DNA from: a virus
IMG/VR virus record: IMGVR_UViG_3300014325_000012
Location: 39,453 to 103,452 of that record
Strand: one strand, 5' to 3'
Length of the DNA: 64,000 bases
Of the stretch, positions 42,183-50,091 are shown in pieces. Numbering within the stretch: the stretch's first letter is position 1; each line of letters opens with the position of its first letter. The position numbers were made by a program, and so were the translations under genes. Below the pieces are notes generated by a model. It saw only the letters and a list, made by a program, of their open reading frames with translations, made no database searches and had not been told where the DNA came from.

Positions 42183-42587
42183 ATGATACATTGTACATGG
42201 GTGCCACTTAAGCAAGCATTTAGTACCTTAAAGAAGAAGTGGCGTAGTCATAGAAGATTGAAAGTATATTTGGAATATGGTACAGCTTGTCTATTTTGTG
42301 GTTTACAAGCTACTCATTTATCCTGGGATAAACATTTAGCTACGGATAAGAAGCCACACCCTAATTTATGGCATATAAAAGCATCCGGGCAGAAAATTAT
42401 GATGACAGTAGATCACATCATACCAAGAGCTAGAGGAGGTTCCAATCACACGGATAACCTCATGCCTTTATGTGAGAAGTGCAATTCTAAGAAGGGTACA
42501 CGCATAGCATTTTGCTTGTTAGATACTAAACAATTAGCAACAAGACACATTAATACCAATTATCAAGACATCAAGGAAATAGCATGA
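42183..42587 (+). CDS. HNH endonuclease, 134 aa
   Basis: Classic single-domain HNH: CLFCG (residues 36-40), VDHIIPRARGGSNHTDNLMP and LCEKCNSKKG (about 77-106), with the catalytic His, Asn and a four-Cys zinc site. Basic N-terminus. Either a homing endonuclease or a packaging-type HNH; its early position favours homing. Preceded by a terminator, so it has its own transcription control. Overlaps the next gene by 4 bases. Confidence 0.88.
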   Translation: MIHCTWVPLKQAFSTLKKKWRSHRRLKVYLEYGTACLFCGLQATHLSWDKHLATDKKPHPNLWHIKASGQKIMMTVDHIIPRARGGSNHTDNLMPLCEKCNSKKGTRIAFCLLDTKQLATRHINTNYQDIKEIA

Positions 42588-42784
42588 AAGAACTTACATT
42601 TGCAATACTGTTTGTTGGTGGTATGATATTTGCCTTGTGTGGAGAGGCTGGAATACTTAACATTACTACACCATTACCTCTTAGTTTAGATGATATATTA
42701 CTTCCCATCCTTGGCTTATTTTTAGGTGGTGTGATGATAGGATTTTCCCTTCGTAAGGCAGTAGAGATATCGGATAATGATTAG
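42584..42784 (+). CDS. Membrane protein, two helices, 66 aa
   Basis: Hydrophobic segments LTFAILFVGGMIFALCGEAG and LLPILGLFLGGVMIGFSL separated by a short loop. First of a run of three small membrane genes joined by overlaps. Confidence 0.65.
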   Translation: MKELTFAILFVGGMIFALCGEAGILNITTPLPLSLDDILLPILGLFLGGVMIGFSLRKAVEISDND

Positions 42785-42917
42785 TTTGATAATAAAGACA
42801 ACTCTTAGCCTTACCTGTGCATCATTAGGAGCTGTATTACTTCATAACCATCCTTTGGAAGCACCTTATGCCATTATGTTGGTATATATGGGTGGAATTA
42901 TATTAGGAACTATCTAA
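42777..42917 (+). CDS. Small membrane protein, 46 aa
   Basis: ATG overlaps the previous gene by 8 bases. Hydrophobic segments LIIKTTLSLTCASLGAVLL and AIMLVYMGGIILGTI around HNHPLEAP. Overlaps the next start by one base. Confidence 0.55.
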   Translation: MISLIIKTTLSLTCASLGAVLLHNHPLEAPYAIMLVYMGGIILGTI

Positions 42918-43021
42918 TGACATACTCCGATTTATGTAAATTAAGTACCCTATTAGGGTTTTGCTCGGGTATCATACTTCTTATTATCGTAGTTGTTATG
43001 ACAATAAAGGGTGAGCAATGA
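42917..43021 (+). CDS. Small membrane protein, 34 aa
   Basis: TAATG start. One transmembrane helix (LLGFCSGIILLIIVVVM) and short charged end KGEQ; 4-base overlap (ATGA) with the next gene. Confidence 0.55.
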   Translation: MTYSDLCKLSTLLGFCSGIILLIIVVVMTIKGEQ

Positions 43022-43245
43022 GTATAGTAGAAGAAATAATAAAAGAAGAGTTTTTGGCATACCAAGATACTACTGAACAAGAGTTTATGCTTGGTATGGG
43101 TTTATTAGGTATTGAACCGTTGGAAGTAGTACAAATACTAAATGGGAAACCTATTACAGAGAGACAAGCGGAGGCATTGAGTAATTACTTTAATACATCT
43201 CAGGCGTTCTGGATTAACTTAAACAACATGGAGAAAACCAAATGA
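43018..43245 (+). CDS. HigA/XRE-like HTH protein, 75 aa
   Basis: FLAYQDTTEQEFMLGMGLLG, LEVVQILNGKPITERQAEAL and FNTSQAFWINLNNMEKTK follow the HigA-type antitoxin helix-turn-helix layout, including the conserved S-x-x-FW-x-N-L end. No partner toxin is recognisable next to it, so it may be a lone antitoxin-like regulator. 4-base overlaps on both sides. Confidence 0.75.
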   Translation: MSIVEEIIKEEFLAYQDTTEQEFMLGMGLLGIEPLEVVQILNGKPITERQAEALSNYFNTSQAFWINLNNMEKTK

Positions 43246-43607
43246 ATTTAGTTCCACCAACCACAGTAGGTGCCACCCTTACAGTAAAGTCCGTAGTACT
43301 AATGTCACGAGGACTTAGGTTCTATTATTCCGATGAACAACAAAAGTTTTATTTGGCGGAAGTATTTAACTTCGGTCACTGGTCTAAACTACCTTGGGAT
43401 ACGGATAAAATACTGGAAGAAATTGATAGCCGCAAGCTCACTAAGGACGGTAAGCCTAACCTTAAGTGGGAAGTAACTATTGAGCTTAATGGAAAGGATG
43501 TAGGGCTGCCTCCTATTATCTGTGAAGTAAGTGAACAGGAAGCTAAAGAGCACCTAATGAAGAAAATAGCAGAAATTAGAGCTAATGTTGCTACTCAAAC
43601 CAAATAA
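43242..43607 (+). CDS. Hypothetical protein, 121 aa
   Basis: Beta-rich start (TVGATLTVKSVVLMSRGLRF), W-rich middle (FGHWSKLPWDTDKILEEIDS), helical end (AKEHLMKKIAEIRANV). Overlaps the HigA-like gene by 4 bases. Not recognised. Confidence 0.65.
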   Translation: MNLVPPTTVGATLTVKSVVLMSRGLRFYYSDEQQKFYLAEVFNFGHWSKLPWDTDKILEEIDSRKLTKDGKPNLKWEVTIELNGKDVGLPPIICEVSEQEAKEHLMKKIAEIRANVATQTK

Positions 43608-43687
43608 TATTACGGCGGGACTTGCTACCACAGTATGAGGGCGAGGTTAGTCCGTAAGTGGTGAGATGGAAAGCATCACCAGCCTAT

Positions 43688-43716
43688 AGCCTGGGTATTA
43701 ATACCCAGGCTATATT
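43688..43716 (+). terminator. Terminator hairpin
   Basis: AGCCTGGGTA/TACCCAGGCT with loop TTAA, then ATATTTGTATATTTTT. A further small hairpin GGTGA/TCACC lies upstream (about 43653-43671). Confidence 0.75.
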
Positions 43717-43751
43717 TGTATATTTTTGTAACCTCAAGATACTGGTATATT

Positions 43752-43910
43752 ATGAGTATTATAAGAGACATGGAAGAGGAAATTGCCCAAAAGGTGGCTA
43801 AAAAGAAACTTAAGAGGGATATGGTCACTACATGGTGGTTGTTTTGGGGATTTTTACTGGTATTTAATTTAATTCTCCTTCTAGCGCAGTGGGGACTGAA
43901 AACTTTATGA
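43752..43910 (+). CDS. Small membrane protein, 52 aa
   Basis: The frame is open from 43716, inside the terminator, but ATG 43752 (MSIIRDMEEEIAQKVAKKKL) is the sensible start. Charged N-terminal helix then one transmembrane segment (WWLFWGFLLVFNLILLLAQW). Overlaps the next gene by 4 bases. Confidence 0.6.
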   Translation: MSIIRDMEEEIAQKVAKKKLKRDMVTTWWLFWGFLLVFNLILLLAQWGLKTL

Positions 43911-44353
43911 TAACTTTAGGTGCTTATGTTGCCACTTGTCCAATAACTTCACCACGGACATTAGTGAGAGGGTTTGTTGTTGGTAATCCAGAGCCCTATG
44001 TAATAGCTGTACTAGTAACTTGGTCTGGTGAGCTTATTTATAAACAAGGTGAAATAATACATTGTTTTATGAACACAGTAACTGAATTAGATTCCAAACT
44101 CATAGAAACAGATGTGGAAAAGGGCTGGAACGATAAAGAAAAGGTAAGATTACCACACCTCAGTATGTTTACCGACCAGGAAATACTTAATGAGTATAGC
44201 CGTAGGTGTAAGGAAAACCAAGAAAAGGAAGCTCTTAGATTAGCAGGGTTAAAGTCTGAATGGCAACTACTCAGAGAAAAATATAGTGATGTAGCCTACC
44301 AACTCTGTAATGAAATATATGAAGATTTCAAAGGTGGAGAGGAAGGTAGTTAA
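43907..44353 (+). CDS. Hypothetical protein, 148 aa
   Basis: ATG 43907 (MITLGAYVATCPITSPRTLV) overlaps the upstream TGA; GTG 43889 is less likely. Beta-rich first half (GFVVGNPEPYVIAVLVTWSG), helical, charged second half (EILNEYSRRCKENQEKEALR). It has CGG followed by A in frame (about 43954), read here as a plain triplet. Not recognised. Confidence 0.65.
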   Translation: MITLGAYVATCPITSPRTLVRGFVVGNPEPYVIAVLVTWSGELIYKQGEIIHCFMNTVTELDSKLIETDVEKGWNDKEKVRLPHLSMFTDQEILNEYSRRCKENQEKEALRLAGLKSEWQLLREKYSDVAYQLCNEIYEDFKGGEEGS

Positions 44354-44584
44354 GTGTTTACTCTACAAAAACTAAAGAAACAATTTGTTAAGGGCTACCA
44401 AACTATTACACAAAGACAACTCATACAACATGATCCTACTATAGATAAAGCTATAGATAATTTAGATGTAGCAATACAGGAAGTGGAAAGCTGTTGAGAG
44501 TTTGACAGTGACCATGAGCTATGTATTAAGTCTCTGTATAAATGTTCCTTACTGTTAGAGTCTCTTAAGTATGAAAAGACATAA
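44354..44584 (+). pseudogene. Small gene with an in-frame UGA (47 + 28 codons)
   Basis: GTG 44354 directly after the previous stop reads MFTLQKLKKQFVKGYQTITQ to AVESC-like end, then TGA (44495-44497), then continues in the same frame (EFDSDHELCIKSLYKCSLLL) to TAA 44582-44584, just before the next ribosome binding site. Both halves look coding (helical, charged, same style). UGA is a normal stop elsewhere in this phage. So a nonsense mutation, often from TGG, or a read-through site. The missing gap before the next gene supports one gene over the whole span. Confidence 0.5.
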
Positions 44585-44588
44585 TTAA

Positions 44589-44783
44589 ATGAGATATCAC
44601 CTTATTAAGAAAAGTAGAGTTTACAATGGTAAACCTTACTGTGGGCCAGCCTCTAACAATAAACCCGCCGAGGCAGAAACACACTTAAAAGCTTTGATAT
44701 TAAAGGCGGAATTACAACTCAAAAATCCTGTTGGTTGGGTTATTATAGATACAAAAGAGAAGTTAAACTACTATCTACACTAA
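44589..44783 (+). CDS. Hypothetical protein, 64 aa
   Basis: Basic small protein (MRYHLIKKSRVYNGKPYCGP) with helical middle (AEAETHLKALILKAELQLKN) and beta end (GWVIIDTKEKLNYYLH). Spaced by 9 bases from the next gene. Not recognised. Confidence 0.6.
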   Translation: MRYHLIKKSRVYNGKPYCGPASNNKPAEAETHLKALILKAELQLKNPVGWVIIDTKEKLNYYLH

Positions 44784-44792
44784 GGTAAAAAC

Positions 44793-45185
44793 ATGATTCC
44801 ATATAATCCTAAGTGCGATGAGCTTGACTTGAAACTAAAAGAACAACGAGCTAAAAATATTAGCACTGACATTAACTCTCTCCGTACCACCCTGTCCGTT
44901 CTAAAAGAAGAGATAGATACTATAAAGAAAAAAATTAATTCCCCTGGAATATATTTAGTTATACATATGGGATATAGATTACTTTTGGTTACTAACCATA
45001 GTAATGTTGATTCCATAGGATTAGATGGTGGTTGTCTTAGATATGGATGGGTAGGAGATGTGGAGGAGTTTATTAAAATTCACAATATAACTATTTTAGG
45101 TAAATTAGAGAATAAGGACTTGGTGAACCTAGATCCCGGAAAGTCTATATTTAGTGAACATCATTACCCCATAGAGGAGCAGTAA
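44793..45185 (+). CDS. Hypothetical protein, 130 aa
   Basis: N-terminal coiled coil (about residues 8-50, LDLKLKEQRAKNISTDINSL), C-terminal beta-rich domain (GIYLVIHMGYRLLLVTNHSN, GGCLRYGWVGDVEEFIKIHN). TAATG junction with the next gene. Not recognised. Confidence 0.65.
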   Translation: MIPYNPKCDELDLKLKEQRAKNISTDINSLRTTLSVLKEEIDTIKKKINSPGIYLVIHMGYRLLLVTNHSNVDSIGLDGGCLRYGWVGDVEEFIKIHNITILGKLENKDLVNLDPGKSIFSEHHYPIEEQ

Positions 45186-45475
45186 TGGAAGACAAGGATA
45201 AATATAAAATTAGGCGTCTTGGTACACCCTTAGATGGTTGTGGCTTACCTGAAGGACTTATAAAGGACTTTAGAAATAAGGGAATACATTCTCTACAAGG
45301 TGTTTTCGGTTTATCTGTTGCTGCTAGAGTAGGTGAAGGCCTTAATGAAATAGGCGAGCCTTATGGTCTCACACATCAGCAAATCCATGATTTAATAGGT
45401 AATTTACTATCCAAGGAAGAAGTTATTAGATTATGTAGTCCTATACCTAAGTATGGTATGGGCTGTAGCCTATAA
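45185..45475 (+). CDS. Hypothetical protein, 96 aa
   Basis: GAGGAGC upstream. Contains EIGEPYGLTHQQIHDLIGNL (about residues 56-75), which could be a helix-turn-helix. The N-terminal half with FRNKGIHSLQGVFGLSV also looks like an HTH (RNA polymerase alpha C-terminal or sigma-like). Not firmly recognised. Confidence 0.55.
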   Translation: MEDKDKYKIRRLGTPLDGCGLPEGLIKDFRNKGIHSLQGVFGLSVAARVGEGLNEIGEPYGLTHQQIHDLIGNLLSKEEVIRLCSPIPKYGMGCSL

Positions 45476-45563
45476 TTTTCATATAGCTAAGCGTTACACC
45501 CTTATGATATAGCGTCCATGCTTGGTTTCATTAGGATAAAGTAACAATATAAGCTATAGTATA

Positions 45564-45608
45564 TAGCTACGGATGAACACTCACATTCTCCGTAGCTAAG
45601 TTTTATTT
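45564..45608 (+). terminator. Terminator hairpin
   Basis: TAGCTACGGA/TCCGTAGCTA (45564-45573, 45589-45598), then AGTTTTATTT. Closes the unit ending at 45475; the gap 45476-45616 holds nothing else clear. Confidence 0.7.
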
Positions 45609-45616
45609 ACTAAGGA

Positions 45617-45928
45617 ATGCATACTATGAGACTACTAATAGGTAGAGTAAACGGGGAAGACATATATAGTACTCACAGATTTTATAACACACAATATATT
45701 AATGAAATAGAGTTTAGACATGCTATGGACTGGAAGGATAGTCACTGGCGTAGGCATAGAGAACTCTATGATTTTTATACTGGTATAACTACTGAGGATA
45801 TGTTAGGTAACCAAGAACATAAGGACAATATAATACGTACTATATTTGAAGGACAAAGAGGCTGGCCCACATGGCTCTATAAGTTTTTATGTTATATTTC
45901 CGGATATCCCCATGGACTTGATGAGTAA
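45617..45928 (+). CDS. Hypothetical protein, 103 aa
   Basis: Starts the next unit after a terminator; the ATG-like start MHTMRLLIGRVNGEDIYSTH may begin at the second Met (45626). Rich in Trp, His and Tyr (FRHAMDWKDSHWRRHRELYD, EGQRGWPTWLYKFLCYISGY). Not recognised. Confidence 0.65.
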   Translation: MHTMRLLIGRVNGEDIYSTHRFYNTQYINEIEFRHAMDWKDSHWRRHRELYDFYTGITTEDMLGNQEHKDNIIRTIFEGQRGWPTWLYKFLCYISGYPHGLDE

Positions 45929-46160
45929 TTATATGAATGAAAATGAAATACATTACCACAAATGCCAAGATGTAATAATACGCTACTTAGATACAAGAAC
46001 ATATAAAGTAGTTCGCAAAGGCTGTGGTAGGGTATTTAGTCATACATTTTCAGAGGCATTGGTTATAGGTTTAACCAAAGCACATACTTGTCCTAATTGT
46101 GGTAATAAGCATCAGGATATAATGTATCACCCTGAAAAACAAAAGGTGTTAATGTCATGA
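45921..46160 (+). CDS. Zinc-ribbon-like protein, 79 aa
   Basis: ATG 45921 overlaps the previous stop (GATGAGTAAT); the longer frame from 45846 is rejected. C-x2-C late (AHTCPNCGNKHQDI) and VRKGCGRVFSH before, plus His residues, suggest a zinc site. 4-base overlap downstream. Confidence 0.6.
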   Translation: MSNYMNENEIHYHKCQDVIIRYLDTRTYKVVRKGCGRVFSHTFSEALVIGLTKAHTCPNCGNKHQDIMYHPEKQKVLMS

Positions 46161-46336
46161 AAACGTGTACAGTTTATCTTCCTGAAGTAGGAGACTCAGT
46201 ATATTTTCCAGAAACAGAAGAAAGTCTTACTATAGCGTATGTGGAAAGTCCGTTCTTTATTACACTAGAATCCGGAACTTCTATTAATTGGAATAGTATA
46301 GATTGGGACGATGGTGCAAAGGTCTGGGTTAAGTAG
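46157..46336 (+). CDS. Hypothetical protein, 59 aa
   Basis: ATGA overlap. Beta-rich and acidic (TCTVYLPEVGDSVYFPETEE, FFITLESGTSINWNSIDWDD). Probably one small beta-barrel. Not recognised. Confidence 0.6.
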   Translation: MKTCTVYLPEVGDSVYFPETEESLTIAYVESPFFITLESGTSINWNSIDWDDGAKVWVK

Positions 46337-46347
46337 TAGAGGCTATT

Positions 46348-46722
46348 GTGTTTGAATTTCCACTAACAAAAGAGCAAGAAGTTAATGTTTACCAGCTTAT
46401 CATGGCTCTACGCTCTGGTAAGTATCCTCAAGGTAAAGGGCACCTAAAGGGTATTGGCAGTGGAGGTTATTGTCCTTTAGGAGTAGCGTGTGAGATAAGC
46501 GGACTAGGTAGATGGAGAGCTATGGGATTAGTCCTTGCTTTTATACTTAAAAATGATTTTGCCGCCACTCAATTACCAGAAGCCGTGAGAAAACATTATG
46601 GCTTCAAGTCTCGTTACCCTAAGACAAAAGACGGAAAAAGTATTGTTAGTCTTAACGATGATGAACGCTTACCATTTGAACAAATAGCTGAAATAATTGA
46701 ACAAGAGGTATTAAACAAGTGA
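46348..46722 (+). CDS. RSGKY/YCPLGVAC-family protein, 124 aa
   Basis: GTG start after GAGG. ALRSGKYPQGKGHLKG and GGYCPLGVACEISGLGRW, then LNDDERLPFEQIAEIIEQE, match a family of uncharacterised phage proteins; a paralogue is at 63416. The Cys pair and fixed spacing hint at a conserved fold. Overlaps the next gene by 4 bases. Confidence 0.7.
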   Translation: MFEFPLTKEQEVNVYQLIMALRSGKYPQGKGHLKGIGSGGYCPLGVACEISGLGRWRAMGLVLAFILKNDFAATQLPEAVRKHYGFKSRYPKTKDGKSIVSLNDDERLPFEQIAEIIEQEVLNK

Positions 46723-47234
46723 ACATAAATAAAGAGTTTTTGCGTGATGTAATCATTAATGACGGTGGCGCATATATGTACGCAAATGGTACATATTGTG
46801 TATTTGGTGCTGTTATTACTGCATTAGGATGGAAACCACAAGGGCTAATAGTTAAGCCAGTAAATAGAGGAACGGCAGAACGTCCTAATATTACAATGGA
46901 CATGCATTCTCCTATCAAAGGAGAGGAATGGAGTCTGCGACGAAAGTGGATATATTCTGTAAACTCATCTTTCTTTCACTCTCTGTCCTCTTTAGAGGTG
47001 GGGCTGTATAAAAATCGTCAACAAGTAGAATTTAATGGAGATGCTATCTCTCCTATTACACCGCAACAAGCTAAAGCATGTTTGCTGGACCTAGTGAACA
47101 TGTATTTTCCAGATCCAGTGGATGTAGATGACATTGACCTTTCTGATCCAACAGTACCAAAAGATACAGATGACTTAGATAATACGGAGAATAAAGTAAA
47201 TGAGCGAGTACTCTGTGGAAGTGGTAGAAATTAA
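46719..47234 (+). CDS. Hypothetical protein, 171 aa (paralogue at 53680)
   Basis: GTG start. INKEFLRDVIINDGGAYMYA, NGTYCVFGAVITALGW in front, then DLVNMYFPDPVDV later, parallel the protein at 53680 (FLRSVKLNDGSSFRNR, GEYCVKGAVFECLG, ALVEEYFPDE). The Y-C-x-x-G-A-V block also resembles the YCPLGVAC block of the preceding gene, so these families may be related. End is acidic. Function unknown. Confidence 0.65.
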   Translation: MNINKEFLRDVIINDGGAYMYANGTYCVFGAVITALGWKPQGLIVKPVNRGTAERPNITMDMHSPIKGEEWSLRRKWIYSVNSSFFHSLSSLEVGLYKNRQQVEFNGDAISPITPQQAKACLLDLVNMYFPDPVDVDDIDLSDPTVPKDTDDLDNTENKVNERVLCGSGRN

Positions 47235-47878
47235 GGTGTAAGTAGGGCTTTTTCTATCTCCCAGCCATGGTCTAGTCTATACCTAACCTTACAATAGAAT
47301 GCCTTATCTTTCTTAACGCCAAACCTCTCTATCGCCTCTTTAACAGAATAATTGTGACCATGTACGCTAACTATTCTATTAGTGCTCTTATTATTGGCTT
47401 GCTGCTTACGGGTAAGCCAATTACAATTTGATGGCTCATAATTACCATCATTGTTAATTCTGTTGATAGTTAAACCTGGCTCCCACTTATCTATGGACCA
47501 ATTGTAAAAATTGATAAATCCTTCTCCATTAGGAAGGAGCCACTCATCACAAACTTTAATTCCCCTACCACCATAGACATGAAATTCTCTATTTGATTTA
47601 TAAGTACATCTATTTTTCATACCACCCCATAAAATATATAAAGGGTGTGATGAAAGCCCATGTATTAGGTTTCTATTAGTGGTAGCCCTACTCACTGCTT
47701 CCTTAACTAGACAACCACATGACTTTGTGGGTCTCCTACGTCTTGTGAGGTCTCCTGTACAGACAACCTTTTCATTTCCACAATCGCATTTACATAGCCA
47801 GTAATATGATCGCCCTCTCTTTTCATGAAAAGAGAGGACAGTCCATCTATGTATTTTACTTCCAGGAGTTATTGGCAT
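47231..47878 (-). CDS. HNH homing-type endonuclease, minus strand, 215 aa
   Basis: Same type as 38226. Zinc-knuckle (WLCKCDCGNEKVVC, KSCGCL), HGLSSHPLYILWGGMKNRC, FHVYGGRGIKVCDEWLLPNG, LTINRINNDGNYEPSNCNWL (about residues 130-155), then a C-terminal DNA-binding module (VHGHNYSVKEAIERFGVKKD). Opposed to transcription; its ends abut the flanking genes with a 4-base convergent overlap. Confidence 0.9.
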   Translation of the reverse strand: MPITPGSKIHRWTVLSFHEKRGRSYYWLCKCDCGNEKVVCTGDLTRRRRPTKSCGCLVKEAVSRATTNRNLIHGLSSHPLYILWGGMKNRCTYKSNREFHVYGGRGIKVCDEWLLPNGEGFINFYNWSIDKWEPGLTINRINNDGNYEPSNCNWLTRKQQANNKSTNRIVSVHGHNYSVKEAIERFGVKKDKAFYCKVRYRLDHGWEIEKALLTP

Positions 47879-47896
47879 ATCTATAGGATATATTAA

Positions 47897-48892
47897 ATGA
47901 GTGAGTATGCAGTTAAAGTTTGTAAATTATTAAACATTCAACCAGTACCTAATTCTGACAACCTCTCAATGGCGAAGATTGAAGGCTATAATGTTATTTG
48001 GAACCATAATGAAAACCCATATGGTATGGATAGGCCTTATCGTGAGCAAGATGAGATTATATTAGTTTTAGAGGATTCCGTAGTCCCGGAAAATGACCCA
48101 AGATGGGCTTATTTGGGAGAGCATAGAAGAATTAAGGCTAAAAGATTACGCGGTGTGTTTAGTATGGCAGTAATCACTCCATCTAAACCAGAATTCTCAT
48201 TGGGTCAAGATGTTAGAGAACAGCTAGGCATTACAAGATACACTCCCCCTGAGCCTGTGACTACTGGAGGGGACAATGAGAAAGATCCTGGGTTCCTTCC
48301 CCATTACACTGATATAGCTTCCCTTAGAAGATATGAGGATATATTTGTACCCGGAGAACAAGTTATAGTAACTGAAAAGCTTGATGGCGCTAATGGTAGA
48401 TGGTTATATAAAGATGGAAGATTATGGGTAGGTTCCCATTCCTGTATTAAATCACCTACTAGTAATACTGTATGGTGGAGAGTAGCTAAGCAGTTAGACT
48501 TAGAGAAGAAATTAGAAGCTTTTGAGAATATAGCTATATATGGAGAAGTATATGGTTATGTACAAAGCTTGAGGTATGGCGCAAAGCCTGGTGAGGTTAT
48601 GTTAGCTGTATTTGATGCTATGGATGTAAGAACACGTACATATTTTGACCATGATAAGCTAGAACAGCTATGTAAAGTATTAGAGCTACCAATGGTCCCC
48701 GTTATATACAATGGTCCCTTTATTGCTGATGTAGTGAAAGGTATAGCAGAAGGTAAAACTACCATTAAAGGTGGAGATAACATCCGGGAAGGTGTAGTAA
48801 TTAAACCAGTAAACGAAAGGTTTGATGAAAGACTAGGCGGTAGAGTAATACTTAAATACGTAAGTGAACAGTACTTACTTAAGAAGAAATAG
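47897..48892 (+). CDS. RNA ligase, DRB0094 (Rnl5-like) family, 331 aa
   Basis: Nucleotidyltransferase with motif I EKLDGANGRW (Lys161 is the AMP acceptor), IYGEVYGYV (motif III), REGVVIKP (motif IV) and VILKYVS (motif V). The N-terminal 110 residues (VCKLLNIQPVPNSDNLSMAK, RAYREQDEI-like) match the OB-type extension of the Deinococcus DRB0094 ligase family, which seals nicked RNA. Role: repair of RNA, for example tRNA broken by host defence. Its presence near ribozymes and a TROVE-like protein is noteworthy. Confidence 0.88.
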   Translation: MSEYAVKVCKLLNIQPVPNSDNLSMAKIEGYNVIWNHNENPYGMDRPYREQDEIILVLEDSVVPENDPRWAYLGEHRRIKAKRLRGVFSMAVITPSKPEFSLGQDVREQLGITRYTPPEPVTTGGDNEKDPGFLPHYTDIASLRRYEDIFVPGEQVIVTEKLDGANGRWLYKDGRLWVGSHSCIKSPTSNTVWWRVAKQLDLEKKLEAFENIAIYGEVYGYVQSLRYGAKPGEVMLAVFDAMDVRTRTYFDHDKLEQLCKVLELPMVPVIYNGPFIADVVKGIAEGKTTIKGGDNIREGVVIKPVNERFDERLGGRVILKYVSEQYLLKKK

Positions 48893-48900
48893 GTATAGTC

Positions 48901-49089
48901 ATGGATGCAGCATCAGTTGAGAGCCCAGTATATTTGGTTTCTGATGGTGTGTATGAGTTATGGGTGGCAGAACATAATGAAATTAAGGCAAAGGAACTAA
49001 AAGCAGACATACTCACCTTAATTACATCTGACTTACCGGACTCTGAAATTATTTTAACCATTAAACACAAATTAATTAATTATGGGTAA
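48901..49089 (+). CDS. Hypothetical protein, 62 aa
   Basis: ATG 9 bases after the ligase gene. YLVSDGVYELWVAEHNEIKA then two helices. Likely cotranscribed with the ligase. Overlaps the next gene by 8 bases. Not recognised. Confidence 0.6.
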   Translation: MDAASVESPVYLVSDGVYELWVAEHNEIKAKELKADILTLITSDLPDSEIILTIKHKLINYG

Positions 49090-49291
49090 AGGTAAACAAA
49101 AACGGTCATGGGTATGGTGTACTGGAGATAGTAGTAGTTTTATTAAGGTGGGACGAAGACTATTATGTACAGTGTGCCGGCAAAAGTTTCTACCTCAGTC
49201 CTATAATTGTGAGTATCGTGCTGTAAGTGGAGGTAATGGGTGTTGGCATCCTAGATTACCTACTCATAAACGACCATATAAACATCCTTAA
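49082..49291 (+). CDS. Basic zinc-binding-like protein, 69 aa
   Basis: Very basic; CTVCRQKF (about residues 30-37) with further Cys (WCTG, YNCEY, GCWHPRLP) suggests a zinc finger. Probably binds nucleic acid. Confidence 0.6.
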   Translation: MGKGKQKRSWVWCTGDSSSFIKVGRRLLCTVCRQKFLPQSYNCEYRAVSGGNGCWHPRLPTHKRPYKHP

Positions 49292-49300
49292 AGGTTCCCC

Positions 49301-49642
49301 ATGCAACTAAATAGCAATCAAAATACTATAGAGTCTATGGGTAATCTAAAGTTGGGATGGGATGGTCATAATACTCCACCACTACCTAAAATATGTCTTA
49401 CAGAAGCACAAAAACTTAAGGATTTACTAGATACTCTTCCCGTTAATTACTATCTATTCCCAGGACCAGGAGGTTTTGTTGAGTTTGAGTTTGAAGACAG
49501 CTTAAACTTAAGTATTTGGGTCTATGGCGTAGAGAGGGGAGCATTATATGCAGAAGCAGATAAGAACGATTGGGGATACGAATTCTTCTCATTTGAAGAA
49601 CTTAGTAATGCTTTGCCCGACTTATTAATAAAGGAAGTATAA
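49301..49642 (+). CDS. Hypothetical protein, 113 aa
   Basis: LKLGWDGHNTPPLPKICLTE (about residues 16-35) followed by a strand-rich acidic half (GFVEFEFEDSLNLSIWVYG, AEADKNDWGYEFFSFEELSN). The NWDGYG-like start is reminiscent of small toxin/antitoxin-neighbour families but no call is made. Confidence 0.6.
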   Translation: MQLNSNQNTIESMGNLKLGWDGHNTPPLPKICLTEAQKLKDLLDTLPVNYYLFPGPGGFVEFEFEDSLNLSIWVYGVERGALYAEADKNDWGYEFFSFEELSNALPDLLIKEV

Positions 49643-49644
49643 AA

Positions 49645-49962
49645 GTGGTAAACATAGATAGAAATAAGATATGTGAATGGAATTTACACTTAGAGGGATT
49701 TACCAAACAATATGATTTTACTACCCTTGGAGGCTCATGCTGGCATAATGAGGAAGGATGGGCAGTATGGTTTCATGAGAGATGTCCTGTTACATCAACT
49801 AAGCTTGGTCGCTTTGTACAAATAGAACAAAGTTTCAAGTTTATGGCTTGGATAAGAAGACCAGAAAACCCTATAATAAGTGCTGGTGTTGAAGTTTCCA
49901 CCATGGAACACGTAAGAGGATATATGCTTAACTACAAGGAGACACACTGTGAAACCGCATAG
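49645..49962 (+). CDS. Hypothetical protein, 105 aa
   Basis: GTG start two bases after the previous stop. Trp/His-rich (FTTLGGSCWHNEEGWAVWFH, SFKFMAWIRRPENP). Ends overlapping a small basic gene. Not recognised. Confidence 0.6.
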   Translation: MVNIDRNKICEWNLHLEGFTKQYDFTTLGGSCWHNEEGWAVWFHERCPVTSTKLGRFVQIEQSFKFMAWIRRPENPIISAGVEVSTMEHVRGYMLNYKETHCETA

Positions 49963-49966
49963 AGAC

Positions 49967-50083
49967 ATGAGTAAGAGAAAATCCCATAGAGAAAAGAAAA
50001 ATGCTACTTCCCATGCTGCTTGGGTGGAGAGAAAGAAACAAAGAAACAAGGATGCTAGAAACAAGGATATTAATGCATCCTAG
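49967..50083 (+). CDS. Small basic protein, 38 aa
   Basis: ATG 49967 (MSKRKSHREKKNATSHAAWV) or GTG 49949 in the same frame. Lys/Arg/Asn-rich, probably disordered and nucleic-acid binding. Confidence 0.5.
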   Translation: MSKRKSHREKKNATSHAAWVERKKQRNKDARNKDINAS

Positions 50084-50091
50084 GAGATGTC

